Part shown: positions 1 through 9,679 of the stretch, piece by piece
How the letters are laid out: every line of letters begins with the position of its first letter
How positions within the stretch are numbered: the stretch's first letter is position 1
DNA from: JABWBD01 sp040768665
GTDB lineage: Bacteria; Planctomycetota; Planctomycetia; Pirellulales; Thermoguttaceae
Reading direction: 5' to 3'
Length of the DNA: 64,000 bases
Assembly (NCBI GenBank): GCA_040768665.1
Contig: JAXGMN010000042.1
Coordinates: 1 to 64,000, forward strand
Translations under genes and position numbers: made by a program
The notes under the pieces: generated by a model
Told to the model about the DNA's origin: nothing
Database searches by the model: none
Seen by the model: only the letters and a program-made list of their open reading frames with translations

Positions 1-1
1 C

Positions 2-91
2 CGCAGCGGCTCCGGCAAACAATGGGACCCGAAAGTGGTCGACGCCTTCTTCCGGGCGCGCGACGACATCCGCCGGATCGCCGGCGAATGA
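2..91 (+). CDS. C-terminal end of a probable HD-GYP domain protein (partial)
   Basis: The window opens inside a reading frame that gives 29 codons and a TGA stop. The stretch GKQWDPKVVDAFF followed by RARDDIRRIA resembles the last helix of HD-GYP domains, where a loop ending in FDP-VVDAF and a short charged tail close the domain. Such proteins hydrolyse cyclic di-GMP, often behind a response-regulator receiver domain. Only the tail is visible, so the metal-binding HD and GYP residues cannot be checked. It converges on the next gene with a gap of about 78 bases. The call rests on one short motif and could be wrong. Confidence 0.45.
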   Translation, partial: RSGSGKQWDPKVVDAFFRARDDIRRIAGE

Positions 92-169
92 CCAACGTCC
101 TTCCACGCGGAACACGACCTGGCCGACCTCGGCTGCGTTTGCGCCGAGACACGGCTCATTCGCTTGCCG

Positions 170-3061
170 CTACTCGACGATCATCTCGTACGCCAGCCTG
201 GCTTTGCCATCGGGACCGGCGACCTGGAGTCCGACCACCAGTTCGCCGTTTTCAACCTTCGTGGGCACCTTTTCCAGACGCTCGCCGCTGGGGGTGATCG
301 CGTACACGACCGCACGCTGCGGCTCGGCCAGGCGAATCCTCGCCGTCGCCCGGCCGGCCTGGACCAGATGCGGCAGCTTGCCCCAAGAGTACAAGGTGCG
401 ACGCGCCTTCTCCCCGAACGTCGCGCCCGTGTTCTGCAGGTCCGTGAGATGGCACAGCAACAGGCGCCGGCTGTCGCGAATCGGCCGGGCGTCGAGGCTT
501 GAAACCCAAACCGTGGCGAACGACTTGTCCAGCGTTACCGTGGCTGCCGCGGTGCGAATCGTCTCGCCCTCCGGTCCATATCCGCCGGCCGTGCGCGGCG
601 TGTCCAGGACCAGTACGTCGCGCGGTGCATCGATCACAAGCTCCCGCGTCTCGCTCTGGAACCGTTTGGCGTCAATGTGCGTGATGTTTCCCTTGAGCCA
701 GCCGCGAGCACGCATGGCATCGAGAATTTTCGTACCGGCCTCGTCAGAGTACGGGTCCTGCGCCAGGACCTCTCCGGCCGTGTCGACGGCAAAGCGGCCC
801 ACGGGCAGTACGAGATCCGCGTCGATGGGCCCCCTGCCGGCCAGGCTGGTGCCGACGCGTGTCACGTGGGCCAGCAGGGTCCAGTCGGGCGCGAGCCGCC
901 GCGCGGAGGCCCGTGGCGTGAGCAGCTCACTTGCGTCCAGCGCAATGGCCACCTTGTGCGGCGCCGGGCGCATGTCGCCGCGCAGGTAGAGGCACAACGC
1001 CGCGCGCTCCGCCAGTTGATTGAGCGGGTCGGTGCCCACGTCGAAATACCCCGCGACCGACGCCTGGAACAGGTTCTCGCGCGAGTGGCTGAATGCGAAT
1101 CGCCAAAGTGCGCCGCAATCCTGCAGGGCGCCCAGACAGCCCGTGAGAATGCCGCCCACGCCCCGGAACCGGCCCGGCCCGGCGTAGTTGTACTCGCTGA
1201 TGGTAAACGGACGGTCCAAAAGCCGCGTGAAACAATTGCTGCAACCGCCCGGCGCTCCCGCGGCGATCGGGCTGGAATTCGGGCATGACGACGGCAGCCG
1301 CCACGGCTGCTCGAGAAAACGCGGATGATCCACGTAGAAATGGTCGTCCACGTAGTCGTACTCCGCCCGCGCCGCCTGGTTGGCCAGCGGATTCGTCCAC
1401 GCGTTCATGTTGGTAACGAGCGCCCGGCAATGCAGTTCGTCTCGCAAGAATGCCTTCATACGCTTGACCGCCGCGATGTCCAACGCGGCGCAAAAGGCGG
1501 CCGCGTCGCGCACCGCCGGCGAGTCGTCGGGGCTCCAGGGGATGGCGACCAGCGGCACGCCGTCGGCCGCCGGGTCCCCGCCCGGATCGCGCCGCCACGC
1601 CGCGCGGAGTGCAGCCGCGCTGCCGTAACGCTGGAGCAGAAATTCGTTCCATTTCCGCTGGCAGTCGGCCTTGAGCTGCGGCGAATCGATGCGCCCCAGG
1701 AAATTGCCCGCATTCCCCTCATTGATCATGCACAGCCACGCCAGCGCCGGGTCCTCCGCGTACGTCAGGCCCGTATACGGATTGCGGTGGCCGAGCAGGT
1801 TGCGCGCGAACGCCTGCCAGTTGGCAAATGCCTTTTCGTTGACCATTACGGCCAGCTTGAAGTCGTTCATTTCGACTCGGTCTTCCGCCCCCTCCCAGAT
1901 CTCGCGAGCGCGCACGGGCCGCGAGACGTAAAGGTCGGTGGTGATGTAGATTCCCCGCTTCTTGAACGCGGCAAGCAGGTAGTCGAGCTGGTCGAGCCGT
2001 TCGGGGTTGAGCGTGACCGACTCATCTCCGCCGCGGATCAGCGTCGATTCGTAATGATGAAACCGGACCGCGTTGTAGCCGATCCGCGCCACACGATCCG
2101 CCAGTCGGTCGGCCTGCTCGTGCTCGAGGTACTGCGCGGTGCCGCAGAAATTCACGCCGTAAAAACGCCGGGGCGTCTCGGGGCTGCGCTCGAAAGCGAA
2201 CGTCCCGTCGTGACGTGCCAGGAGTCGCCCGTACTTCCCGGCTGGAGCGTCGAGTTGGCCCTGCCCCGAAAAATCGAGCGCCGACCCGGCTTCGATCTCC
2301 GGGCTGTAGTCCAGCGGAATCCAATCGGCCCCGGCCGCCAGGACGACCGGCGCATCGTAGTCCACCGTCAGCCCCTCGGGACGAGTCAAGGTAAAGGCGA
2401 TCTTGATCGGCACATCGGGCTGAACCGGGTTATTCGGATCGTGCGACTCCCCGATCCGCACCGAGAAAGTCGGCCCCCATTGGCGATTGTCCTGCAGCAG
2501 GACTTGGGTCGCCCTTGGAAACTCGATGGAGATCCGCCCGGCGCTCCGCGTGGTCAGCGACAACCGGCGGATGCGCTTGCTGAAAAGCTGGGTGCCGCCG
2601 CGCGTGGCCGGGAAGGTTCCGCGCACGCCGTCGCACTCGTACTGGTGGCCTGCGACTTCCTCTTCCGCGAAATCCGCAGTCACGTACAGGATCTGCAGCC
2701 GAAGCGGCGCCTTGGGCGTTAGCGCGTAGTCCAGCTCGACGCCTTGCGCCACGTCGGCGGTTCGCAATTGACTCTCGACCACGCCGTCCATGGCCTTGAG
2801 CCTGCCTCGATACTCGCCGGGCCGGTTGCTCGTCGGACTGCCGGCCACGTAGCCGGCGCCTTGCCAGCCGGCCTCAAACAGCCCTGGCACGACCTGGGCG
2901 ATCTCGGTCTCGCCGCGGATCAGCCGGATTTCGCCGCCGGTGCCGACCGAGAGCGTGACAGGCGAGGCTGCACGGCTGGACGCGATTGTCCAAGACGGCA
3001 AGCTTGCCAGAAACACACCGGCCAACGCGGCCAGTATGTGAACTGCGGGGAGACGTTGCAT
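170..3061 (-). CDS. Secreted clan GH-A type glycoside hydrolase, 963 aa
   Basis: The protein starts with a signal peptide: a basic start, the hydrophobic run ILAALAGVFLASLPSW, then an Ala-rich cleavage region. A beta-rich N-terminal part leads into a TIM-barrel domain opening at FYGVNFCGTAQYLE, followed by the GH5-like segment RIGYNAVRFHHYE. The candidate acid/base Glu is in CMINEGN and the candidate nucleophile in TISEYNYAG, which is the two-glutamate pattern of retaining clan GH-A enzymes. The C-terminal third looks beta-sandwich-like. It probably hydrolyses a plant or algal polysaccharide outside the cytoplasm; the substrate cannot be read from sequence. It is divergent from the next gene, also a carbohydrate-active type, across 229 bases. 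The start is the ATG that gives a complete signal peptide. Confidence 0.8.
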   Translation of the reverse strand: MQRLPAVHILAALAGVFLASLPSWTIASSRAASPVTLSVGTGGEIRLIRGETEIAQVVPGLFEAGWQGAGYVAGSPTSNRPGEYRGRLKAMDGVVESQLRTADVAQGVELDYALTPKAPLRLQILYVTADFAEEEVAGHQYECDGVRGTFPATRGGTQLFSKRIRRLSLTTRSAGRISIEFPRATQVLLQDNRQWGPTFSVRIGESHDPNNPVQPDVPIKIAFTLTRPEGLTVDYDAPVVLAAGADWIPLDYSPEIEAGSALDFSGQGQLDAPAGKYGRLLARHDGTFAFERSPETPRRFYGVNFCGTAQYLEHEQADRLADRVARIGYNAVRFHHYESTLIRGGDESVTLNPERLDQLDYLLAAFKKRGIYITTDLYVSRPVRAREIWEGAEDRVEMNDFKLAVMVNEKAFANWQAFARNLLGHRNPYTGLTYAEDPALAWLCMINEGNAGNFLGRIDSPQLKADCQRKWNEFLLQRYGSAAALRAAWRRDPGGDPAADGVPLVAIPWSPDDSPAVRDAAAFCAALDIAAVKRMKAFLRDELHCRALVTNMNAWTNPLANQAARAEYDYVDDHFYVDHPRFLEQPWRLPSSCPNSSPIAAGAPGGCSNCFTRLLDRPFTISEYNYAGPGRFRGVGGILTGCLGALQDCGALWRFAFSHSRENLFQASVAGYFDVGTDPLNQLAERAALCLYLRGDMRPAPHKVAIALDASELLTPRASARRLAPDWTLLAHVTRVGTSLAGRGPIDADLVLPVGRFAVDTAGEVLAQDPYSDEAGTKILDAMRARGWLKGNITHIDAKRFQSETRELVIDAPRDVLVLDTPRTAGGYGPEGETIRTAAATVTLDKSFATVWVSSLDARPIRDSRRLLLCHLTDLQNTGATFGEKARRTLYSWGKLPHLVQAGRATARIRLAEPQRAVVYAITPSGERLEKVPTKVENGELVVGLQVAGPDGKARLAYEMIVE

Positions 3062-3290
3062 TGCGGGAGCCTTTCCGAGCGAGCATGGGTTCGGAGCAGA
3101 TGCTCATTGTGTCACAACCGGGCACCGCATGCCAGCGGTCGAACGACAATTCCCAAAGCTCACAAGGTCCCGACCGCACGGCAACCCCTTGACGGCCCAA
3201 TTCTCCCGCCTTAGACTCAGCGCGCGTGGAAAACATGATTTCCTGTCACTCAGCCTACAAAGTGCGCCCCTTAGGGTAGAGGGAATTCTC

Positions 3291-5660
3291 ATGAAGTTTT
3301 CTTTGTTTGCCTGCTCCTTGGCGGTGAGCTTGCTGATGCCCCTTGAATCCAACCGAGCTCTAGCCGCCGACGAGGGAGAAACGGTCAGGCTCTGGACGTT
3401 CAATACCGATGGCGACCGGGAGGGTTGGACCGCAACGAATTGTCTGAAGGACGTGGTCGTCCAAGGCGGCGTTCTTCGCGGAACGGTAAGCGGGCGCGAT
3501 CCGTTTATTGTCGTCTCCGGCCTGGACTTTCCGGCTCGCCCTTGGAACGTGTTTCAGGCGCGGCTGCGCATCGTTCAAGACGAACCGTTGCTTCAACGAG
3601 GGGGAGAACTGTTCTACGCCAATTCCGAGGAAGGACCGTTTGGAGGATTCTCCCAGGCCAAGACGAGCCGGTGGACCGCCGCGGACGCCAATACATGGGA
3701 AATTGTCAGAATCTATCCGTTTTGGAGCAAGGAGGGGCGGATTATCAAGTTGCGTCTTGATTTTCCTGCGCCCGCGGAAAACCAGATCGACAAAGCGGTT
3801 GTCGAAGTCGACTGGATCGAAATCGTCGATTTGAAACTGGAAAATCAGCCGGCGATCGAACCGTCCTGGGTTGTCGAAAATGGCGAGACCGGTTCCTGGC
3901 AGTCGCCCATGTTCTCCCTCGATGCGGAGAAGATCGGAAACTGGCTGACCATCAACGCCTTGGTCGACGCTCCGCGATCCGTGGAATTCTCCTGGATGAA
4001 CGACCGCGGGGTCTTCTATTCGACGGCTGTCGAGCTCAAGAAGAGTCCGACGGGGCTATTTAACGTCGATCTGTCCACCAGCAAATACTGGAAAGGGCGC
4101 GTCCATCAGTTCCGACTGCAAGTTCTGCCCGACGCGGAATCGCGAACCGCCGTGACGTTCCAAGCGGTTGCCGTTCATCCGCAGCCGCAGGGGCCGGCGA
4201 ATATCGACGTGATGTTTTGTGGAATCGAAGACGCCATGGTCCGCGCCGGATACGAAACCGCGCTGTTCCTGGATCTGGTCAACTGCGGAGGCGAGGACTC
4301 CCCTGCGTTGACGTTCGACGGCATGAAACTGCCCGAGGGCGTTTCGCTGATGGCCGCGGAAAACCAGACGACGATCGAGCCCTTCAAAATCGGGGAGCGA
4401 CGGAGGATGCTCTTCCCCATCAAGGTTACGAAACCGGTCGAGGGAACGATCTCCTTCCATCTGGCAGCTTCCGGGGAAAGAGGATTTCCGGCTGCCGCGG
4501 TCGAAATTCCGATTTCCGTCTTGCCGTCGTTGAATCTGCCCAAGGCGGACTACGTGCCCGAACCGAAACCGGTGAAGTCCGAATACGAAATCGGCGCGCT
4601 GTATTTCCCGGGTTGGTATCACGGACATTCCTGGTCGCGAATCTGGAACCGTTGCCCCGTGCGACGGCCCTTGCTGGGCTGGTACAACGAGTCCAGTCCG
4701 GAAGTCATCGACTGGCAAATCAAGTGGTCGGTCGAAAACGGAATCCAGTTTTACCTGGTGGACTGGTACTGGAACCGAGGCAACCGGCACCTGGAACATT
4801 GGATCCAGGGATTTCAGCAGGCGAGATACAAATCGTACCTCAAGTGGGCCATGATGTGGGCCAATCACAACGGCCCCGGAAGCCACAGCCTCGAGAATCA
4901 GGCAAAGGTTACAAAGTACTGGATCGACAACTACTTCCATACCCCTGAGTACTACACGATCGACGGCAGGCCCGTCGTCATGATCTGGTCTCCCGAGGGT
5001 ATGGACCGGGACGTCATCGCGATCGAAAAGAAGAAGGGCCGGGAACTCAAGAAGGGGGAAGGGGTCAAACAACTGCTCGACCTGTCCCGGGAAATGGCGA
5101 AACAAGCCGGGCTCAAGGGCATCTATTTCGTGGCCATGAAATGGCCCGAGGCCTCGACCAGCGCCGCCGACATTCAATGGCTGGCCGACGCGGGATTCGA
5201 AATGACTTCCATCTACCATTTCATGGACGACGGAGGAAAGGCGATCACCCGTCGCAAGTTCAGCTTCGACCTGGTGGTCGAGGCATCCAAACCGTTCTGG
5301 CAGAAACGGCACGAGACGGGGATTCTTCCGTTTCTGCCGAACCTGTCAACCGGCTGGGACGATCGTCCCTGGAACGACCATTGCTGGATCGCGGATCGGA
5401 CTCCGGAGAAATTCGCGGAAATCTGCCGGCAGTTCAAACAGTTTTCGAAAGAGACCGGAATCAAACGGGCAGTGCTCGCCCCCGTGAATGAATGGGGCGA
5501 GGGTTCTTACGCCGAGCCCTGCCGGGAATTCGGATTCGGAATGTACGAGGCCGTTCGCAAGAACCTCTGCGAAAAACCGGAATCCGGCTGGCCGCTGAAT
5601 TACGGTCCCAAAGACGTCGGATTGGGGCCCTACGAGTATACGGAAGGGGCGAAGTATTAG
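3291..5660 (+). CDS. Secreted WbsX/GH99-like protein, 789 aa
   Basis: The chosen ATG gives the signal peptide MKFSLFACSLAVSLLMPLES followed by ALAAD; an upstream in-frame ATG would add 54 residues without a signal. The first half is beta-rich and probably carbohydrate-binding or Ig-like. From about residue 430 the sequence EIGALYFPGWYHG begins a WbsX/GH99-like TIM barrel with YLVDWYWNRG, KWAMMWANHN, RPVVMIWSPEG and, near the end, APVNEWGEGSYAEP. Those features are typical of the Glyco_tran_WbsX family, which is related to GH99 endo-alpha-mannosidases. Role: probable exported glycan hydrolase, substrate unknown. It is transcribed divergently from the GH-A gene and followed directly by a palindromic repeat. 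Confidence 0.85.
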   Translation: MKFSLFACSLAVSLLMPLESNRALAADEGETVRLWTFNTDGDREGWTATNCLKDVVVQGGVLRGTVSGRDPFIVVSGLDFPARPWNVFQARLRIVQDEPLLQRGGELFYANSEEGPFGGFSQAKTSRWTAADANTWEIVRIYPFWSKEGRIIKLRLDFPAPAENQIDKAVVEVDWIEIVDLKLENQPAIEPSWVVENGETGSWQSPMFSLDAEKIGNWLTINALVDAPRSVEFSWMNDRGVFYSTAVELKKSPTGLFNVDLSTSKYWKGRVHQFRLQVLPDAESRTAVTFQAVAVHPQPQGPANIDVMFCGIEDAMVRAGYETALFLDLVNCGGEDSPALTFDGMKLPEGVSLMAAENQTTIEPFKIGERRRMLFPIKVTKPVEGTISFHLAASGERGFPAAAVEIPISVLPSLNLPKADYVPEPKPVKSEYEIGALYFPGWYHGHSWSRIWNRCPVRRPLLGWYNESSPEVIDWQIKWSVENGIQFYLVDWYWNRGNRHLEHWIQGFQQARYKSYLKWAMMWANHNGPGSHSLENQAKVTKYWIDNYFHTPEYYTIDGRPVVMIWSPEGMDRDVIAIEKKKGRELKKGEGVKQLLDLSREMAKQAGLKGIYFVAMKWPEASTSAADIQWLADAGFEMTSIYHFMDDGGKAITRRKFSFDLVVEASKPFWQKRHETGILPFLPNLSTGWDDRPWNDHCWIADRTPEKFAEICRQFKQFSKETGIKRAVLAPVNEWGEGSYAEPCREFGFGMYEAVRKNLCEKPESGWPLNYGPKDVGLGPYEYTEGAKY

Positions 5661-5661
5661 A

Positions 5662-5758
5662 GGCCCTAACAAAACGGGGACAGGCACCTCGCGTAGACGC
5701 CGAATCTCCGTGTTTTGCGAATACTTGGCTCGGAGCCAGCCCCCGTTTTGTTAGGGCC
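5662..5758. repeat. REP-like palindrome, copy 1
   Basis: The outer arms are the exact 18-base inverted repeat GGCCCTAACAAAACGGGG. One inner arm reads GGGGACAGGCACC and the other, read on the opposite strand, GGGGGCTGGCTCC. It sits two bases after the stop codon of the WbsX-like gene, between convergent genes, and could act as a transcription terminator. Related copies lie at 6779, 30857, 35462, 57649 and 59472. Confidence 0.85.
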
Positions 5759-5775
5759 ACTAATACCAATACTTT

Positions 5776-6531
5776 CTATGGCGATCCGATGAGCCGGAGA
5801 GCACGGCACGTGTCCTCGTAACTGGCTTCCAATTCCAGCGGCACCGCCAAATTGTCGGCCAGCCATAGGGGCAATGTCGGCAGGGGCTGGCCGATGGTTA
5901 GGCAGTGGAACCACGTCTCGACCAGCCATTGGCGGTCCTGTCGGGTCGAGTGGCAGGCGGCCGCATAGATGCCGGGCGGCTCGGCGCCCAGAGCGGGATC
6001 GCTGTGGCCGATCAGTTCCAGCAGGTCGGCGTAGAAATTGAAGTGCCGCACTGTGACCAGGTCGACGACAACGACGGATACCTGTTCTTGAAGCAGCGCC
6101 GCGCATTTCGCGACAAATGCGCGACCATTTTCCGGCCGATCCTTATTCCCGGGGCTGACAATCTCGATCGCAGCCACCAGGCGGCGCCCGCGATGCGTGT
6201 CATACACCCGCACCTCGTATTCATCCTGCGCCGGCAGGTCGGCCGCAACGGCAAGCGTCGCTTTGGGCGGCGACCAGACCGCAGTCGCTGTGCCCCCGCG
6301 GTCGCTTCCCGCCCCAGCAGGCGGCCCAGTGGCCGCCGCGCCTTGCTCATATTCGTACGTGCTCACATCGATCTCGGCAAATGCTCCCAAATGGACCCGA
6401 GGTGCCGCGACATAGCGGCGCGGCAGTATTTTGCCCAAATCGAGGACGATCATAGCCGGCCACTGCCCGTGAAGTTCTTCCCACGAGGCTTGATTGTCCA
6501 GCGGCGGCCGGAAGTGATCGCGTAACGGCAT
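5776..6531 (-). CDS. DUF4058 family protein, 251 aa
   Basis: The protein opens with MPLRDHFRPPLDNQASWEE and continues HGQWPAMIV and LPRRYVAAPRVHLG, the standard beginning of DUF4058 proteins. Further family features are VRVYDTHRGRRLVAAIEIVSPGNKDRP and ALLQEQVSVVVVDLVT. The IEIVSPGNK segment resembles a nuclease-fold (PD-(D/E)XK-like) core, but no activity is established for the family, which is common and often multicopy in planctomycetes and cyanobacteria. The start chosen is the ATG at the conserved MPLRDHF; an in-frame extension of 33 residues upstream is not family-like. It faces the WbsX-like gene across the first palindrome. Confidence 0.88.
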   Translation of the reverse strand: MPLRDHFRPPLDNQASWEELHGQWPAMIVLDLGKILPRRYVAAPRVHLGAFAEIDVSTYEYEQGAAATGPPAGAGSDRGGTATAVWSPPKATLAVAADLPAQDEYEVRVYDTHRGRRLVAAIEIVSPGNKDRPENGRAFVAKCAALLQEQVSVVVVDLVTVRHFNFYADLLELIGHSDPALGAEPPGIYAAACHSTRQDRQWLVETWFHCLTIGQPLPTLPLWLADNLAVPLELEASYEDTCRALRLIGSP

Positions 6532-6959
6532 GAGGATGCTCCTGGGATAGTCCAGCGGACGGTTTGATCGCCGCCCTGGTCGTAGCTGCCCACCGTAAGG
6601 TCCTACGGATACCAGCATTGTATCCTGCACCGCCCGCGTCCAGTAGCCCGACCTACGCCGTCTCGCCCGGCCAGTCCTGGTCGATCATACCGATCCGAAT
6701 CGGCTCTGGGATGTACACCTCGTATGCTGGACCGCAAATGCACCGTTATCTACAATAAAAGCCTATCCCAGAACCACCGGGGACTGGCTCATTTTGCGGA
6801 GTCTTCGGAGCAAAATGTGCCTGTCCCCTCGCGAGGTTTAAGGATGGGTTGCTGCCGCCCAAATCGAGACTCGGCAGGATGGGGCCAAGCACGAGGCTTT
6901 CCGGCTTTCCCAAATGCTTCCCAAGGTTCAACGGTTCTTCATGGCGGACGGGTGTTGCG
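6532..6959. other. Intergenic stretch with one palindrome
   Basis: No gene is supportable here. It presumably contains the promoter of the DUF4058 gene on the minus strand. The only recognisable structure is the palindrome at 6779-6828. Confidence 0.5.
6779..6828. repeat. REP-like palindrome, copy 2 (short form)
   Basis: The arms GGGGACTGGCTCATTTTGC and, on the opposite strand, GGGGACAGGCACATTTTGC enclose a short centre. The two mismatches fall at the same places as in the other family members. This is the compact form, lacking the long outer arms. Confidence 0.8.
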
Positions 6960-7170
6960 ATGAGTGTGGTCGAGCTTAGCGGCGGGCGTGTCTGGCTTTC
7001 GGGTGTCGCGTGGGAGGACTATCTCCGTCTGCGCGATATCCCGGAGAGTTCCTGCCGACGACGCCGCATTGCCCGGCTTCCCTCGCGAGCTTGCCGAACA
7101 ACTGCTCATCCGCCATCGCGAGATGGACGACACGGCCCTGATCCGGGCCTTCCTTCAATCGCTCCGCTGA
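6960..7170 (+). pseudogene. Uma2 family gene with internal deletion
   Basis: The N-terminal frame from ATG 6960 reads MSVVELSGGRVWLSG then YLRLRDIPE, a typical Uma2 (DUF820) beginning. After about 30 codons the sense is lost. A second frame from about 7075 reads PGFPRELAEQLLIRHREMDD and ALIRAFLQSLR, a typical Uma2 C-terminus, ending at TGA 7170. Intact Uma2 proteins are roughly 190-220 residues with a PD-(D/E)XK nuclease-like core; that core is missing here, so about two thirds of the gene has been deleted and the ends are out of frame. A second Uma2 remnant with the same end-only architecture is at 26725. Confidence 0.65.
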
Positions 7171-7176
7171 CACGAG

Positions 7177-8082
7177 TTACCGCCTCGGCGACTGCTCCCC
7201 GTCACATTCGGCAGTCCACTTCCCGTCGCGCCAGTGGGAAGGCGAGCGGCCGGTGGCTTTTTTGAATGCCTTGGAGAAATGGTAGGGGCTCTCGTAGCAG
7301 AGTTGGGCCGCAACCTCTTTCACGGTCAACGATGTTTCCTGGAGCAACTCCCGGGCGCGATTCATCCGCATCTGGTTGTAGTACTGGTGCGGCGAGACGC
7401 CGGTATGCTCCTTGAAGACGCGGCGGAATTGCGGAGCGCTCAGGTTGAGCGACGCGGCCAGCCGATCGATCGACTGGACATTTTCGGGCTGCTGCAGGAG
7501 CACCTTCGCGTGGGCAACCACTTCCTCGTGCCGGCCGGTGATTCGCTGGCTCCGCTGGATCGAAAACGCGGTGGCGAGGATCAAGAGGACTTTGCTGGCA
7601 ATCAACTGCTGATAGCCAATCGGCTCGCTGCGAACGTTGTCGAGGATCGTCTGGTAGAACTGCAAGAGCCGCTCGTCGCTGCCCACGGAGAGCACGGGCG
7701 TTCGGGTTGAGACAAACCCGTTGCGTAACAGCCTTTGCGGAATCTCACCGTTGAACGAGACCCAGTACTCATCCCAGCCGGTGTTGTAGTGCGGCCGATA
7801 GCGGTGCCACTCGCCGGGGAAGATGAGAAGCAACGCACCGGCTCCGACCCGCCTCACACCACCCGACGCTGACTCGAACTCCCCCTCTCCGGATGTGATA
7901 TAGACGGTCTGGAACTCGCCCAGGACGCGGCCTTTCTCCCAGCCGAACTGGTACAGGTCCGGGTGTGCGCGCACGGGATAGATCGTGCTGAAGGGCGGAA
8001 CACTGCTTACGCCGGCGCCCGTGACATGGATCCCCCATTGGATGTCGCGTTCGCTCGTCGCCAGATAACGGTAGAACTCCAT
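7177..8082 (-). CDS. AraC family transcriptional regulator, 301 aa
   Basis: An N-terminal cupin-like sensing domain (WGIHVTGAG, HPDLYQFGW, VYITSGEGEFES, LIFPGEWHRYRP) precedes a C-terminal pair of helix-turn-helix motifs: LAASLNLSAPQFRRVFKEHTG and the canonical VAAQLCYESPYHFSKAFKK. The domain order matches planctomycete AraC regulators that usually respond to a sugar or other small ligand. I chose ATG 8082 because GAGGG lies 8 bases upstream; an in-frame TTG at 8172 would add 30 residues but has G-rich sequence immediately against it. It is divergent from the first DUF1559 gene across about 540 bases and may regulate it, which is inference from position only. Confidence 0.9.
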   Translation of the reverse strand: MEFYRYLATSERDIQWGIHVTGAGVSSVPPFSTIYPVRAHPDLYQFGWEKGRVLGEFQTVYITSGEGEFESASGGVRRVGAGALLLIFPGEWHRYRPHYNTGWDEYWVSFNGEIPQRLLRNGFVSTRTPVLSVGSDERLLQFYQTILDNVRSEPIGYQQLIASKVLLILATAFSIQRSQRITGRHEEVVAHAKVLLQQPENVQSIDRLAASLNLSAPQFRRVFKEHTGVSPHQYYNQMRMNRARELLQETSLTVKEVAAQLCYESPYHFSKAFKKATGRSPSHWRDGKWTAECDGEQSPRR

Positions 8083-8624
8083 GCAAAGTTCCCTCACCGA
8101 TTCAGTCTGCACGGACGAGATGATGTTGCGAACTTCCGAGTCATACCACGAGGCACGGTCTGCGTAAAGCAACCCCCCATCAAGGCTGTGGTGGTTTCTC
8201 TATGGCAATCCCTGCGGAGAGGGGGTCGCGTATTGGTGGTTCATTCTTCGCCTCGCAGCGCCGCGCTCGGGCAATCGAAATTGGCATGCAAACGATCTTT
8301 CAGGATATTGTGTTGTTTGTAGAACCTGCTTAGCCTAGCTCCAGATACCGGCTCACGTGCCGCGGCAGGGGCTCTTGGCGAGTACCGAGCTTTGGCGCCG
8401 GGGGCGTGGTTCAGCGGTCCGCGGGTCAACGACAGGCACCACGCATTGAGGATGACCTGCGTCCGTTTGCTTTTCAAGGAATGACTCGTCACCGAGTTCC
8501 CGGGGGACTCGATCGAATGCGGTGGTTTCCAGGGAGAGGGCGGCTTCGTCCAGCCTTGAAGCCGTTCTCCTCATCACTGTTCTTCTATTCTCGCTCACTT
8601 CATGCAAATGGGGAGGTCCGGCTC
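8083..8624. other. Divergent intergenic region between araC-type gene and DUF1559 gene
   Basis: About 540 bases contain no supportable gene. It should hold the promoters for both flanking divergent genes; no operator or sigma-factor boxes were confidently recognised. The strong ribosome site GGGGAGGT near 8610 belongs to the DUF1559 gene at 8625. Confidence 0.4.
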
Positions 8625-9662
8625 ATGCAACGATCAAGGTCGGCTTTTACGCTTGTCGAATTGTTGGTGGTGATTGCCATTATTGGCATCTTGATTGCGC
8701 TGTTGTTGCCGGCGGTGCAGGCAGCGCGCGAGGCCGCACGGCGTTCGCAATGTACGAACAATATGAAGCAGATCAGCTTGGCGCTGCACAACTATCATGA
8801 CGCGAACAAGACGTTCCCGCCTACGGCCATTTGGGGATCGATCGTCCCGGGCCAGCCAACGGCGGCCCAGGGGCCCTACCACGTCACGTGGTTGACGATG
8901 ATCCTGCCGTATTTGGAACAGCAGCCGCTCTACGATTCCATTGATTTCAAGCGGCCGATGTACGGGACCTCCCCTCAGGCTGTCGTAAGCACTCAGATCG
9001 GTGTGCTTCAATGCCCTTCGGACACGTACCTCAATCCTTCGGAAAACCGAAACGTTGCCTATACGAATTACGCAGCCAGTGAAGGTTATCATTGGTGGCC
9101 CAGCGCCGTTTTTGGGGCGAACTGGAACGGTTACGCCGCGTTCACACAGACCGCTGAAATGTCCGGTCTGTTTTCCCCCGGAAATACGAACAGGATAAGT
9201 GACATTCGGGACGGCACATCGAACGTGGTGGCGGTTGGCGAGGTCAACTCGACCGGCTATAAGTGGGGACAGACCCGTTCCAACGGCTCTGGCGTCCCGC
9301 GGATGAATAAAACGCGGAAAAGGTGTTCCGCGGCGTTTCTGGCAGTCGGCGTCAATGGATATTGTTGCGATACCAATGCAACTTACCACGCAAAGTGGGG
9401 CGGGACCTGCCCGTTCGTGGACCCTGAAGGCGGAACACCGTCTGGATGGGGCGCATGGGCGTCCCCACACACGCTCCAGCCGGCCTTCTGGAATCACCGC
9501 GGGATAAACGACGAGTGGCCGGGCGCAAGTGGTGTGCATCCAGGTGGAATCATCACCGGTTTTGGCGATGGATCGGTCCACTTCATTTCAGAGACAATAC
9601 CGTGGCCGGAATGGGCTATGCTCATGGGGATTGCCGACGGATTTACGGTAGCTGCGCCTTAG
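8625..9662 (+). CDS. DUF1559 pseudopilin-like protein 1, 345 aa
   Basis: The chosen ATG follows GGGGAGGT by seven bases. The N-terminus is a type IV prepilin-like segment: short basic leader, then FTLVELLVVIAIIGILIALL with the conserved Glu five residues after the expected cleavage site, then PAVQAAREAARRSQCTNNMK. The remainder is the DUF1559 (SBP_bac_10) domain with PYLEQQPLYDSI, CPSDTY, the DGTSNVVAVGE motif and a C-terminal HPGG...GDGSVHFISETI. These proteins are greatly amplified in planctomycetes and are presumed to be processed by a prepilin peptidase and exported; function is unproven. A small lipoprotein gene follows after 17 bases, and three paralogues lie at 17092, 19097 and 20444. 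Confidence 0.95.
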   Translation: MQRSRSAFTLVELLVVIAIIGILIALLLPAVQAAREAARRSQCTNNMKQISLALHNYHDANKTFPPTAIWGSIVPGQPTAAQGPYHVTWLTMILPYLEQQPLYDSIDFKRPMYGTSPQAVVSTQIGVLQCPSDTYLNPSENRNVAYTNYAASEGYHWWPSAVFGANWNGYAAFTQTAEMSGLFSPGNTNRISDIRDGTSNVVAVGEVNSTGYKWGQTRSNGSGVPRMNKTRKRCSAAFLAVGVNGYCCDTNATYHAKWGGTCPFVDPEGGTPSGWGAWASPHTLQPAFWNHRGINDEWPGASGVHPGGIITGFGDGSVHFISETIPWPEWAMLMGIADGFTVAAP

Positions 9663-9679
9663 CGAAAAAGGAGGTTGTC

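Noticed and set aside
22..297. Plus-strand frame over the start of the window
   Set aside because: It is Arg/Pro-rich and conflicts with both the HD-GYP tail frame and the minus-strand hydrolase.
1325..2722. 465-codon plus-strand frame opposite the first glycoside hydrolase
   Set aside because: It mirrors codon structure of the minus-strand gene, which has a signal peptide and catalytic motifs; no protein-like features in the shadow.
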